From NCBI GenBank assembly GCA_900538905.1, contig UPZS01000058.1, forward strand, positions 1-8,395: a DNA stretch of 8,395 nucleotides. The letters run 5' to 3'. The stretch's first letter is position 1. Each line of letters begins with the position of its first letter. Under the pieces are notes generated by a model. The model had not been told where the DNA came from. It ran no database searches and was given only the letters and a program-made list of their open reading frames with translations. Source of the stretch: an uncultured Sutterella sp. Its GTDB lineage: Bacteria > Pseudomonadota > Gammaproteobacteria > Burkholderiales > Burkholderiaceae_F. The translations under genes and the position numbers were made by a program. Of the stretch, positions 1 through 6,293 are shown one piece after another.

Positions 1-113
1 GAGATTCCCGGGAAGATGACGATGATGATGACGAAGAGGAGGACGAAGAAGACATCAACAAAGAAGTCGACGCGCGCAATCTTAGGTTGCCGCTTTACGA
101 CGACAAACCCTAA
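1..113 (+). CDS. C-terminal end of an unidentified protein with acidic tail (partial)
   Basis: An open frame enters from the left edge (first full codon at 3) and stops at TAA 111-113. The visible residues are D-S-R-E followed by a run of 13 consecutive Asp/Glu residues, then a short mixed tail ending LRLPLYDDKP. The acidic run is encoded by mixed GAT/GAC and GAA/GAG codons, so it is not a simple trinucleotide expansion. A rho-independent terminator lies 34 bases downstream, which supports this being a real gene end. The frame has no in-window start and too little sequence to name a family. Acidic C-terminal tails occur in many unrelated proteins, so no function is assigned. Confidence 0.6.
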   Translation, partial: DSREDDDDDDEEEDEEDINKEVDARNLRLPLYDDKP

Positions 114-147
114 ACCAACCAATTAACACACCGGTTCACTCTTTTTT

Positions 148-186
148 GCCCGTGTTTCCTTCGATGCGAATCCGGGCTGTTTTTTT
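148..186 (+). terminator. Rho-independent terminator after the upstream partial gene
   Basis: GCCCG at 148-152 pairs with CGGGC at 173-177. The stem can be extended imperfectly (GTTTC against GAATC), and the loop is around CTTCGATGC. It is followed by TGT and then a T run at 180-186. The T run is only on the plus-strand 3' side, so it terminates plus-strand transcription coming from the acidic-tail gene. It does not serve the minus-strand gene ending at 298. Confidence 0.7.
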
Positions 187-242
187 CTTCAACTGGTGTA
201 GTTACTTAAGCTGTTGAAGCTTCCAGATCGGTCAACAATACT

Positions 243-280
243 TTGTTTGACTCGCATAACTAATTGGTTTTGTCAAACAA
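243..280. repeat. 9-bp inverted repeat in intergenic region
   Basis: TTGTTTGAC at 243-251 and GTCAAACAA at 272-280 are perfect inverted copies separated by 20 bases. Neither strand has a T run after the second arm, so it is not a standard terminator. It lies in the 184-bp gap between the upstream gene end and the 3' end of the minus-strand gene, which otherwise holds only the terminator at 148-186. It may be a folded 3' UTR element of the minus-strand gene or a protein site. Function is unknown. Confidence 0.35.
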
Positions 281-297
281 CGTCCAACAGAAACCAC

Positions 298-588
298 TCA
301 CTTCCGCATAATTTTCTTCCACCATTCATCGTGTCTGTACTTAACCGGCGAGAACCGCACCTTGCCGTCTTTCTCCATCGCCCAGACATCAGAAACTTCG
401 CGAGGAAGAATCAGATTGAAGCCGGCAAACGCCTCCTCGACGTCTTCTGACTCAGTGATTCGTACGGCAGCGTTCAACACGGCTCGTTGCCGTGCCCGCC
501 AGGCACGATGCCAACGCTGCTTGTCCTTCTTTTCGCTTGCAACTTTGACAAAGGACGTAATCGGTTTGTAACGGTGGGATCGAGACAT
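298..588 (-). CDS. Small basic hypothetical protein of the 'MSRSHR' type
   Basis: This encodes 96 residues starting MSRSHR and ending WWKKIMRK. The N-terminus, the following basic stretch (KKDKQRWHRAWRARQR, roughly residues 20-35) and the late segment EVSDVWAMEKDGKVRFSP resemble a widespread bacterial hypothetical family. Those members begin MSRS(H/R)(R/K) and continue with a 'DK...R..RR' region and a 'vwsmgKDGr.y' tail. This is recognised from memory of the family, not a search. The frame is open up to an ATG at 693, but the family start and the palindromes at 636-656 and 672-694 argue for the ATG at 586-588. The Shine-Dalgarno is weak (GGTTG). No membrane segment or signal peptide is visible. 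Many Arg/Lys residues suggest nucleic-acid contact, but function is unknown. It is transcribed divergently from the cluster beginning at 760. Confidence 0.65.
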   Translation of the reverse strand: MSRSHRYKPITSFVKVASEKKDKQRWHRAWRARQRAVLNAAVRITESEDVEEAFAGFNLILPREVSDVWAMEKDGKVRFSPVKYRHDEWWKKIMRK

Positions 589-635
589 TTTTTCAACCAG
601 ACCTAAAGTTTCTTTTCCGGCAAGCCTAAGGTCTC

Positions 636-656
636 TTGCGTCAGACTCAGACGCAA
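636..656. promoter_or_regulatory. Palindromic operator-like site, copy 1
   Basis: TTGCGTC (636-642) and GACGCAA (650-656) form a perfect 7-bp inverted repeat around 7 bases. Read as TGCGTCA-N5-AGACGCA, it matches 13 of 14 positions of the arms of the copy at 672-694 with the same 12-base spacing between arm starts. It lies in the divergent region between the minus-strand gene starting at 588 and the plus-strand gene starting at 760, with its centre 37 bp from that of the next copy. It is likely a binding site for a dimeric regulator that is not encoded in the window. Confidence 0.6.
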
Positions 657-671
657 TCAAACAATCGTGAG

Positions 672-694
672 TATGCGTCATAAAATGACGCATT
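672..694. promoter_or_regulatory. Palindromic operator-like site, copy 2
   Basis: ATGCGTCAT (673-681) and ATGACGCAT (685-693) are perfect 9-bp inverted copies around AAA. Written as TATGCGTCA-N5-TGACGCATT, it shares arms and spacing with the sites at 636-656 and 3879-3901. It sits 66 bases before the ATG at 760. No convincing -35/-10 pair could be assigned, although a TAAAAT hexamer at 681-686 lies inside the site, which would suit repression by occlusion. It could regulate either or both divergent genes. Confidence 0.7.
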
Positions 695-702
695 AAGCAT
701 TA

Positions 703-749
703 CCTTACTTCTCGCAACCAGTCGATTGGCAGGACTAACAGAAGTAAGG
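703..749 (+). promoter_or_regulatory. Possible 5' UTR hairpin sequestering the Shine-Dalgarno of the gene at 760
   Basis: CCTTACTTCT (703-712) and AGAAGTAAGG (740-749) are a perfect 10-bp inverted repeat with a 27-base interior. The interior can form a smaller stem, CCAG against TTGG around TCGA. The 3' arm ends in AAGTAAGG, overlapping the TAAGGAG ribosome binding site (745-751) that precedes the ATG at 760. Folding of the transcript would hide this site. No T run follows, so it is not a terminator. It could tune translation of the first gene and, through coupling, the whole cluster. Whether it acts in RNA or as a DNA site is not resolved. Confidence 0.5.
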
Positions 750-759
750 AGACCCACGC

Positions 760-1272
760 ATGTGGTCGCAAATACAACGCAAACTCTACGATCTCATTGA
801 TCCCAATCTCAAACTGCAAGTGCACTGTGCCGTATATCCGGGCGGCGGCAGGACGTGCCTAAACGGCATTCCTCGTTTCTGGGTAAAGCTTGGTGGCGAA
901 GTCATTTTCGATTGTCTGCACGACTACATGTTTATGTGGCATGACAAAAACTTTGACATCGGCAATCTTCCTCTCGAAGACGACATCGCCTGGTGCTGCG
1001 GCATTGTCATACGTTACTTTCAGGCGCCTGTCGACTGCCTCATGACACTGCACGACCGTTTCGGCCTTACGGACATTCTTTTGGCAGCAGACCGGCGCAT
1101 CGGCAAACGCCGGTGGCCGGAAATCTACGCAACGCGCTCCGAAGCGGCACAAAAAGTTTTAGTCGCCCGCGGCTACGTACCACCCGCCGAGAATGAGGCC
1201 AAGCTCGAAGCAGAAATTCAGAACGTTTTGGACACCTTCGCGGCAAGCAATACCGCTCTCAAATCTCTTTAG
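760..1272 (+). CDS. SF0329-family-like protein, function unknown
   Basis: This 170-residue protein starts MWSQIQRKLYDLIDPNLKLQVHC and has D111-RR-I-G-KRR118 in its C-terminal third. The opening 'MWSklk..l...l...lk.r.q.h' and the late 'DRRlGKRRl' motif are what I recall of the SF0329 family of uncharacterised proteobacterial proteins, and the length is in the usual range. The middle (VKLGGEVIFDC, then a Trp/Cys-rich helix region near residues 60-95) fits the family's 'W.t.dG.ei..f' segment only loosely. There is no signal peptide or membrane helix, so it is probably cytosolic. The start is fixed by TAAGGAG at 745-751. It is the first gene of the cluster and lies 9 bases upstream of the Fic gene, whose Shine-Dalgarno overlaps its stop codon. 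No known antitoxin motif is visible, but its position makes it a candidate partner of the Fic protein. Confidence 0.7.
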   Translation: MWSQIQRKLYDLIDPNLKLQVHCAVYPGGGRTCLNGIPRFWVKLGGEVIFDCLHDYMFMWHDKNFDIGNLPLEDDIAWCCGIVIRYFQAPVDCLMTLHDRFGLTDILLAADRRIGKRRWPEIYATRSEAAQKVLVARGYVPPAENEAKLEAEIQNVLDTFAASNTALKSL

Positions 1273-1281
1273 GAGCCGACC

Positions 1282-2220
1282 ATGCACCTTCTCAAAGCCG
1301 AAGAAATTCTTCGCATTCACGATGCCGTTTTAGAGCGATTCGGCGGCCTGAAATCTCAGCCGATGACACCTGACGCGGGGCTTTCCAAAGCGCAGGCGCT
1401 TGTCGGTCGTATTCGTTCTGCGATGACTTACAACACAGCCTACGACTGGAACAACGTGTTTCTGTGCGCAGCCTTTCAGACCCACTGCATCGCTCGTGCT
1501 CACGCTTTTGCCGACGGAAACAAACGCACGGCGCTCAACGCAGCAGGACTCCTATTAAAACGCGCTGGATACGCAATCAAGGACTCCGAAAATCTTCCTC
1601 AGCTGTTGGTGGAACTGGCGCAAGACCAAATCAAGTTCGAAGAAATCGCCGCACGCCTGCAAACCGAAATGACCGTCTCCGAGAAGTCCACGGCCGACCG
1701 AGAACCCTACGATCCATTCGCCATACTGGCATACAAGAAAATTTCCCCGCAAACGCTGCAGCTCCTTCGCGATTTCGCCGAAGAACGAACCGACAATCCG
1801 ACGCTGTGCATCATCGGATCTTCACGCTGGCTCTCGATGGATCCCTCGGGACTTGCCTGGGTGAATGTTCAGGAAACGTTGCGCGAACGCCATCCGGAAT
1901 GGTCTTTTGTCACGTTCGACTGCGGAATTCGGGCCTTCAATAAAGACAAGCGCGCTGACGTCGTCAACTCAGCGCTCACCATCATTGAATCGGCCGACCT
2001 TCTGCACCTGCGCGGTCCTTCTTCGTTTCTGCACAGCTGGCCTGAAGACTTCGAGACCGTCATGCGGGCGCTCGACGAGCGTGCCCAAGCAGGAAAACGC
2101 ACGATCGTCACGGCAGACGAATCCGTCGCAAAAACATTCATACGGTACAACCGTCCCGTGCCGGTCTTTTTCGCTAGTGCCCTGGTCGCGGATTTTTCAA
2201 TGGAATCATTAGACAGATAA
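1282..2220 (+). CDS. Doc-type Fic domain protein with an unrecognised C-terminal domain
   Basis: This encodes 312 residues. Residues 1 to about 130 form a death-on-curing (Doc) type Fic domain with the active-site motif H74-AFADGNK-R82, an intact HxFx(D/E)GN(K/G)R. Fic enzymes attach AMP, other nucleotidyl groups or phosphate to protein hydroxyls, and Doc phosphorylates EF-Tu. Which chemistry applies here cannot be read from the sequence. No inhibitory (S/T)xxxE(G/N) helix was seen and no Phd-like gene is adjacent. Residues 131-312 make the protein more than twice the size of Doc. This part alternates predicted strands and helices (LCIIGSSR; WSFVTFDC; ADLLHLRG; KRTIVTAD; VPVFFAS), suggesting a Rossmann-like alpha/beta domain I cannot name. 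A TIR- or SLOG-like nucleotide-binding fold is only a guess. The start is supported by AGGAG at 1271-1275. It is probably cotranscribed with its neighbours. Confidence 0.8.
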   Translation: MHLLKAEEILRIHDAVLERFGGLKSQPMTPDAGLSKAQALVGRIRSAMTYNTAYDWNNVFLCAAFQTHCIARAHAFADGNKRTALNAAGLLLKRAGYAIKDSENLPQLLVELAQDQIKFEEIAARLQTEMTVSEKSTADREPYDPFAILAYKKISPQTLQLLRDFAEERTDNPTLCIIGSSRWLSMDPSGLAWVNVQETLRERHPEWSFVTFDCGIRAFNKDKRADVVNSALTIIESADLLHLRGPSSFLHSWPEDFETVMRALDERAQAGKRTIVTADESVAKTFIRYNRPVPVFFASALVADFSMESLDR

Positions 2221-2241
2221 ACCACTTTCGAGGAAACATAT

Positions 2242-3039
2242 ATGCTCGGAGCCATTGTCGGCGACATCATCGGTTCGCAGTTTGAACACACAAACCACCT
2301 TTCGAAGACGTTCGATTTATTCACGCCCGATTGCTTCTACTCGGACGACACCGTTCTGACGCTAGCCGTCTGTCAAGCACTTTTGGACACCGACGGTCAA
2401 GTTGACCATCTCGCCGCAGCTGCAGATAAACACCTTGCAGATTTTGCCAATACCTATTGGAAGCTCAGCTACGGCAGTCAGTTCAACCGCTGGCGCATTG
2501 CTGAAGTCCGAACCCCCTACTTCAGCTGCGGTAACGGCTCGGCGATGCGCGTGAGCGGCTGCGGCTTCGCGGGACACACGCTCGATGAAGTCCTCGCTCT
2601 TGCCGACGCTGTCACGGCAGTGACACACAACCATCCGGAGGGTCTTAACGGTGCGCGAGCGGTAGCCGCCTGCGTTTTCCTTGCACGCACCGGTCACGAC
2701 AAGGCCGCCATTAAAACCTTCATGGAGCGTCACTTCTACGACCTCTCGTTTACGCTCGACGAAATTCGACCAATCTACTGCCGAGGCAAGATGCTTAACA
2801 CCTGCCAGAACTCCGTACCGCAGGCCTTGCAGTGCTTTTTCGAGTCGACGTCCTTTGAAGACACCGTGCGCAATGCGGTGAGTCTCGGCGGCGACAGCGA
2901 TACGTTATGCGCCATTGCGGCAAGTATTGCCGACGCTTATTACGGCATACCGGATGAGATCGCTCAATCAGCTACTCGATACCTGGACGACAACCTGCGC
3001 AATGTTCTTGCTTCGTTCGAGCGCAGATTCCGGTCATGA
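2242..3039 (+). CDS. ADP-ribosylglycohydrolase (ARH/DraG family)
   Basis: This 265-residue protein carries the hallmarks of the family. The N-terminus is GAIVGDIIGSQFE (residues 3-15), the metal-binding segment is S34-D35-D36-T37 (family form TDDT), and the C-terminal metal/ribose segment is GGDSDT at 216-221 with D218 and D220. The segment SCGNGSAMR near residue 95 is also typical. Family members use two Mg2+ or Mn2+ ions to remove ADP-ribose from proteins, nucleic acids or small molecules. The substrate here is unknown. Its length is normal for the short bacterial form, with no signal peptide. The Shine-Dalgarno GAGGAA (2230-2235) sets the start, 21 bases after the Fic gene. The pairing suggests it reverses a modification or processes a nucleotide by-product, but that is inference. 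Confidence 0.93.
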   Translation: MLGAIVGDIIGSQFEHTNHLSKTFDLFTPDCFYSDDTVLTLAVCQALLDTDGQVDHLAAAADKHLADFANTYWKLSYGSQFNRWRIAEVRTPYFSCGNGSAMRVSGCGFAGHTLDEVLALADAVTAVTHNHPEGLNGARAVAACVFLARTGHDKAAIKTFMERHFYDLSFTLDEIRPIYCRGKMLNTCQNSVPQALQCFFESTSFEDTVRNAVSLGGDSDTLCAIAASIADAYYGIPDEIAQSATRYLDDNLRNVLASFERRFRS

Positions 3040-3044
3040 CTGCC

Positions 3045-3063
3045 AGCGACAGTGATAGACGCA
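3045..3063. promoter_or_regulatory. Weak additional copy of the palindromic site
   Basis: AGCGACA (3045-3051), five bases, then AGACGCA (3057-3063) matches 11 of the 14 arm positions of the strong copy at 672-694 with identical spacing. It lies just after the stop codon of the glycohydrolase gene and before the HD gene. A similar 11/14 score occurs by chance inside a coding region (near 7693), so this site is doubtful. Confidence 0.2.
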
Positions 3064-3147
3064 AGAGGCTTTAACTTTGAGGCGTCGGACGAAATTAACT
3101 TTCGTTTCTGCACCAGATTTTCAGCTACATCGCAAACAAAAGACACC

Positions 3148-3747
3148 ATGTACTCCACGACCCGTATCAGCGCCGCCTTTGCTCTCGCCGCTCTCGTACA
3201 CGAAAAACAAACACGCAAATCCACCAACATTCCGTACATCAGCCATCCCATGGCCGTAGCCGCTCAGGTAGCCGTTTGGGGAGGCTCGGAAGAACAATTC
3301 ATTGCGGCGCTGCTGCACGATGTTGTGGAAGACGGCGGCGCCCAGTACATGCCAGTCATCGAAGAACACTTTGGCAAACATGTACTTGACCTCGTCATGG
3401 CATGTTCGGACGCGGCACCGCAGCGAGGTCAGCCCAAAGGCGCATGGATCGAACGCAAAGAAAAGTACATCGCCAATCTGCGTTCGGCTGCGGATGAAGT
3501 GCTTCTCATCAGCGCCGCCGACAAATGGCATAACCTCGCAAGTATCCTGGCCGACGCCAAGCGACTGGGCGAAACGGTGTTCGACCGCTTCATCCGCAAG
3601 GACTTTGAGCGCGCCGACAAGAAAAAGATGGTTCTCTGGTACTACAAGGAGCTTCTTGCCGTCTACCGCGAGCGAAACGTGCCGGTCGTTGTCGAACTCG
3701 AAAACCTGCTTAGCGAAATTGAGAACGTCACAGGCCAAAAACGCTGA
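3148..3747 (+). CDS. HD-domain hydrolase of RelA/SpoT-hydrolase type
   Basis: This encodes 199 residues from ATG 3148. Visible HD-superfamily landmarks are R23-K24 and IPYISHP with H33, H57-D58 with E61-D62 (HDVVED), and A-A-D125-K-W-H-N129. These correspond to the metal ligands and nucleotide-contacting residues of the (p)ppGpp 3'-pyrophosphohydrolase domain of Rel/SpoT and Mesh1-type small alarmone hydrolases. No synthetase domain is present. Cleavage of (p)ppGpp or a related nucleotide is plausible but unproven, since many such stand-alone HD proteins remain uncharacterised. The frame extends upstream to a GTG at 3052, but the extra 32 residues do not look like the family and the domain starts at MYSTTRISAAF. 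The Shine-Dalgarno is weak (AAAAGA). A 108-base gap separates it from the previous gene, so it may have an extra promoter, though no terminator intervenes. Confidence 0.85.
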   Translation: MYSTTRISAAFALAALVHEKQTRKSTNIPYISHPMAVAAQVAVWGGSEEQFIAALLHDVVEDGGAQYMPVIEEHFGKHVLDLVMACSDAAPQRGQPKGAWIERKEKYIANLRSAADEVLLISAADKWHNLASILADAKRLGETVFDRFIRKDFERADKKKMVLWYYKELLAVYRERNVPVVVELENLLSEIENVTGQKR

Positions 3748-3797
3748 CACTCTTTCAACGCCACCTATCTGATTTCAACCTCCTTGAAAATACTTAC

Positions 3798-3827
3798 GGC
3801 CGGTCTTTGGATCGGCCTCTTTTTTTG
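3798..3827 (+). terminator. Rho-independent terminator closing the first cluster
   Basis: GGCCGGTC (3798-3805) pairs with GATCGGCC (3810-3817) through eight pairs, one of them G-T, around a TTTG tetraloop. TCTTTTTTT follows. It lies 51 bases after the stop of the HD gene and separates the two plus-strand clusters, so the downstream cluster needs its own promoter. Confidence 0.9.
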
Positions 3828-3878
3828 TTTTCGCTGCCGTCTATCCCATATGTTTTTCTGACGAATCGAGAATATTCA

Positions 3879-3901
3879 TATACGTCAGAAATTGACGCAT
3901 A
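3879..3901. promoter_or_regulatory. Palindromic operator-like site, copy 3, before the second cluster
   Basis: TATACGTCA (3879-3887), GAAAT, then TGACGCATA (3893-3901) is an inverted repeat with one mismatch in nine and the same five-base centre as the site at 672-694. It lies 48 bases before the ATG at 3950, in the AT-rich leader after the terminator. A lone half-site TGACGAA is at 3859-3865. No confident -35/-10 pair was found. The match to the sites before the first cluster implies a shared regulator. Confidence 0.7.
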
Positions 3902-3949
3902 GGGTTTCACAATGTCACTTACCAACAATCGACACGTAAGCCTGTCATC

Positions 3950-4996
3950 ATGAAATTCTCCGACCTGAAATCTTCCATCCTCGAGCAATTCAAGACCACC
4001 AACGAAGTCGTACCGTTCATCGTCGGCAAGCCCGGCGGTGGCAAAAGTTCCTGCGCCCGCGAAATCGCTCAGGAACTTGCGGTCGCCCACAAAATTCCTG
4101 ACGAACGCATCATCGAATTCAACCCGTCCCTTCGTGAGCCCTGCGATGTGCTGGGGTTGCCACAATTCAACGGCGATTGCACGAAGTGGCTTCCGCCCGA
4201 AGAGTTCTGGGCGCTGCGTCAGGGCGTGGGTCCCTGCGTGCTGATCCTCGAGGAATTGAGCGACGCCGACATGAACATGCAAAATCCGCTCTGCCGTGTG
4301 GTGCTCGATCGCTGCGCCGGCCAGCTGCGTCTGTCGAACGAACTCTTCATCATCGCCACGGGCAACCGCACAGAAGACCGCTCCGGCGCCAACCGGCTGA
4401 GTACGAAACTTGCCAACCGCATGCGCGAGATTGAATTCACAGAAAACCTCGACGACTGGCTCGAGTGGGCGCAGGAAAACGACATTCCCGTAAAGCTTCA
4501 GGCTTTTCTGCGTTTTCGCCCGAATCTGCTCTCCGACTTCAACCCCAAACGCAGCAAGAATCCGACGCCGCGCTCCTGGGCATCCGTCGCTTTGATCCCC
4601 GAATCAATCGAAAAGAAAAGCTCAATTTTTATGGAACACGTCGCAGGTTCTGTTGGCGACGGCGCTGCCGCCGAATACGTAGGCTTTTTGAAAATCATGA
4701 AGCGCCTGCCGGACGCCTCCAAGATCATCAGCGATCCGGACGGCGGATTGATTCCGGAAGGCAACGATGTGCAGTGGGCGACGATAGCAAAGTTGAGTTC
4801 CGTTCTGACCGCTCACAACGCCGAGGCGATCTGGAAGTACACCATGCGCCTGAAACCCGAAATGACCGTGGCCGCCGCCAAGATGTACCTCTCGGCCAAC
4901 CGAAAGGCCTTTACGTCTGCCAAAACCCGTGAAGGCAACAACCTCTACGGCACGGTGGTAGCTCGGTTTCTACTCGAGGGCGGTCTTTTGATCTGA
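3950..4996 (+). CDS. MoxR-like AAA+ ATPase
   Basis: This 348-residue AAA+ protein has Walker A G26-KPGGGK-S33 and Walker B VLILE at 97-101 followed by E102. The usual D-E pair is therefore E-E. Sensor 1 is in IIATGNR with N139, and a probable arginine finger is R157 in KLANRM. The order and the following helical region fit the MoxR group, whose members form rings that remodel partner proteins together with VWA-domain proteins, as in RavA-ViaA and NorQ-NorD. The next gene encodes such a partner. There is no signal peptide, so it is cytosolic. The ATG at 3950 has only a weak Shine-Dalgarno (GTAAG, 3936-3940), and the Walker A at residue 26 leaves no room for a much later start. As first gene after terminator and operator, it opens the second cluster. 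The substrate is unknown. Confidence 0.88.
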   Translation: MKFSDLKSSILEQFKTTNEVVPFIVGKPGGGKSSCAREIAQELAVAHKIPDERIIEFNPSLREPCDVLGLPQFNGDCTKWLPPEEFWALRQGVGPCVLILEELSDADMNMQNPLCRVVLDRCAGQLRLSNELFIIATGNRTEDRSGANRLSTKLANRMREIEFTENLDDWLEWAQENDIPVKLQAFLRFRPNLLSDFNPKRSKNPTPRSWASVALIPESIEKKSSIFMEHVAGSVGDGAAAEYVGFLKIMKRLPDASKIISDPDGGLIPEGNDVQWATIAKLSSVLTAHNAEAIWKYTMRLKPEMTVAAAKMYLSANRKAFTSAKTREGNNLYGTVVARFLLEGGLLI

Positions 4997-5015
4997 CGGC
5001 GCAAGGAGTTGAAAA

Positions 5016-6293
5016 ATGTTTGAAACCAACGAGGATGCGCGCAGGAAAATCAGCAAAGCCGCCGTGGGACTGCTCTTACGTCATCCGTTTTTCGGAAGCC
5101 TTCTCTATCGGCATGATGTCCTGATCTCGGAGTCTGTCGAGACGGCGGCCGTGACGCTCAATCGCACCATCTTGCTCAATCCGGAGTTTGTGAAGAAGTG
5201 CTCTGCGCCGCAACTTGAGTTCTTACTCGCCCACGAGGTGATGCACGTCGTCTTTGCGCATATTGCGCGACGCGGTGACCGAGATCCTGTGATCTACAAC
5301 ATCGCTTGCGACGCCGTCATCAACGAAACTCTGATTGCAGAAGACGTGGGTGCCTTCATCGATGGCGGCATCCGCATGGAAGGTGCTCAGTATCGCACGT
5401 CGGAGTCGATTTATAACGAAATCGCTCCCAAGTTGAAAACCCGGAAAATGCCTTCTTCCTCGAACGGCCAAGGCCAAACATTGCCCCTTTTTCCGGGTGC
5501 GCCTGAGTCCGGCGTGAAAGACGACGCATCCGAAATTATGAGCGGCGTCTCCATCGGCTCTTCTCCCGTCAATGGGCATCTTTCCATCCGTGACCTTCCC
5601 GCGAAGGTCCGTCAAATGACACCGGAGGAAATCAAAGAGCAAATCGAAGCCGGCAAGATCGAAATCGGTCAGGCGCTCGCTACTGCCAGGACCTGTGGGA
5701 ACATGAGCGGCGCACTTGGTCGTTACGTCACTTCGATGCTTGAGTCGAACCTTCCCTGGTACGAGCTTCTTGAACGCTACATGGTAAGCAAAGCAAACCA
5801 GCGCTACAACTGGAGCCGTCCGGACAGACGGCGTCTGAATATCGCCTACCTGCCGAGGCGCGAACGTTTTCCGTCCTTAGGAACGGTCGTGATCGGCATT
5901 GACGTCTCTAGTTCAATTTCCGACAAAGAAATTGCCGCGTACCTCGGCCATTGTCAGCGCATTTTTGAGCTTTGTAGGCCCCGCAAGGTTTACGTCGTCT
6001 ACTGCACGACCCGTGTGGAAGCCGTAGACAGATTCGAGGAAGACGAGCCGCTTGAACCTCGCAAAAACCTTTGGCACGGCGGCACGTATATGCCTGCCAT
6101 CATGGATTGGATCGCAAAGAAAGAAATCGAAGCCGACGTCTGCGTGACGTTTACCGACGGCTATACGGATTTCCCGTCCGAGAACCAGGTTCCCTGCCCG
6201 CTTGTTTGGGTACTGAGTACGGATGCCACCCCTGAAGAAGACGTGCACGGCGAGGTCATTCGCATTGAAAATCCTCAGGAGACTCGTCTATGA
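5016..6293 (+). CDS. Metallopeptidase-like / VWA-domain protein (DUF2201 type), MoxR partner
   Basis: This encodes 425 residues in two recognisable parts. The N-terminal part has the zincin motif H73-E74-VM-H77 in LLAHEVMHVVFAH, followed by YNIACDAVINETL, as in the putative metallopeptidase domain DUF2201_N. A Ser/Gly-rich linker lies near 145-190. Then PWYELLERY...YNWSRPDRRR...YLPRR gives the typical approach to the VWA-like domain. Its metal site reads D296-V-S298-S-S300, T357 and T-D381-G. An intact MIDAS suggests metal-dependent binding of a partner. Proteolytic activity is possible but not shown, as HExxH is present while the third ligand was not identified with certainty. AAGGAG at 5003-5008 sets the start, 19 bases after the ATPase gene. 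Its stop overlaps the next start (ATGA), implying translational coupling. Confidence 0.88.
   Translation: MFETNEDARRKISKAAVGLLLRHPFFGSLLYRHDVLISESVETAAVTLNRTILLNPEFVKKCSAPQLEFLLAHEVMHVVFAHIARRGDRDPVIYNIACDAVINETLIAEDVGAFIDGGIRMEGAQYRTSESIYNEIAPKLKTRKMPSSSNGQGQTLPLFPGAPESGVKDDASEIMSGVSIGSSPVNGHLSIRDLPAKVRQMTPEEIKEQIEAGKIEIGQALATARTCGNMSGALGRYVTSMLESNLPWYELLERYMVSKANQRYNWSRPDRRRLNIAYLPRRERFPSLGTVVIGIDVSSSISDKEIAAYLGHCQRIFELCRPRKVYVVYCTTRVEAVDRFEEDEPLEPRKNLWHGGTYMPAIMDWIAKKEIEADVCVTFTDGYTDFPSENQVPCPLVWVLSTDATPEEDVHGEVIRIENPQETRL

Noticed and set aside
243..280. Inverted repeat considered as terminator of the minus-strand gene.
   Set aside because: There is no T tract after the stem on either strand, and the stem is short and AT-rich with a long loop.
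214..450. Plus-strand frame of 78 residues overlapping the small minus-strand gene.
   Set aside because: There is no ribosome binding site or recognisable sequence, and most of it is antisense to the better supported gene.
589..693. Upstream extension of the minus-strand small gene to the ATG at 693 (131 residues).
   Set aside because: The family start MSRSHR is at 588, and the extension is built from the two palindromic sites in the divergent promoter region.
3052..3147. GTG start at 3052 giving a 231-residue HD protein.
   Set aside because: The extra 32 residues do not resemble the family, and the HD domain begins naturally at ATG 3148.
3121..3750. Minus-strand open frame of 209 residues.
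   Set aside because: It is antisense to the HD gene, which has clear catalytic motifs; the frame is a composition shadow.
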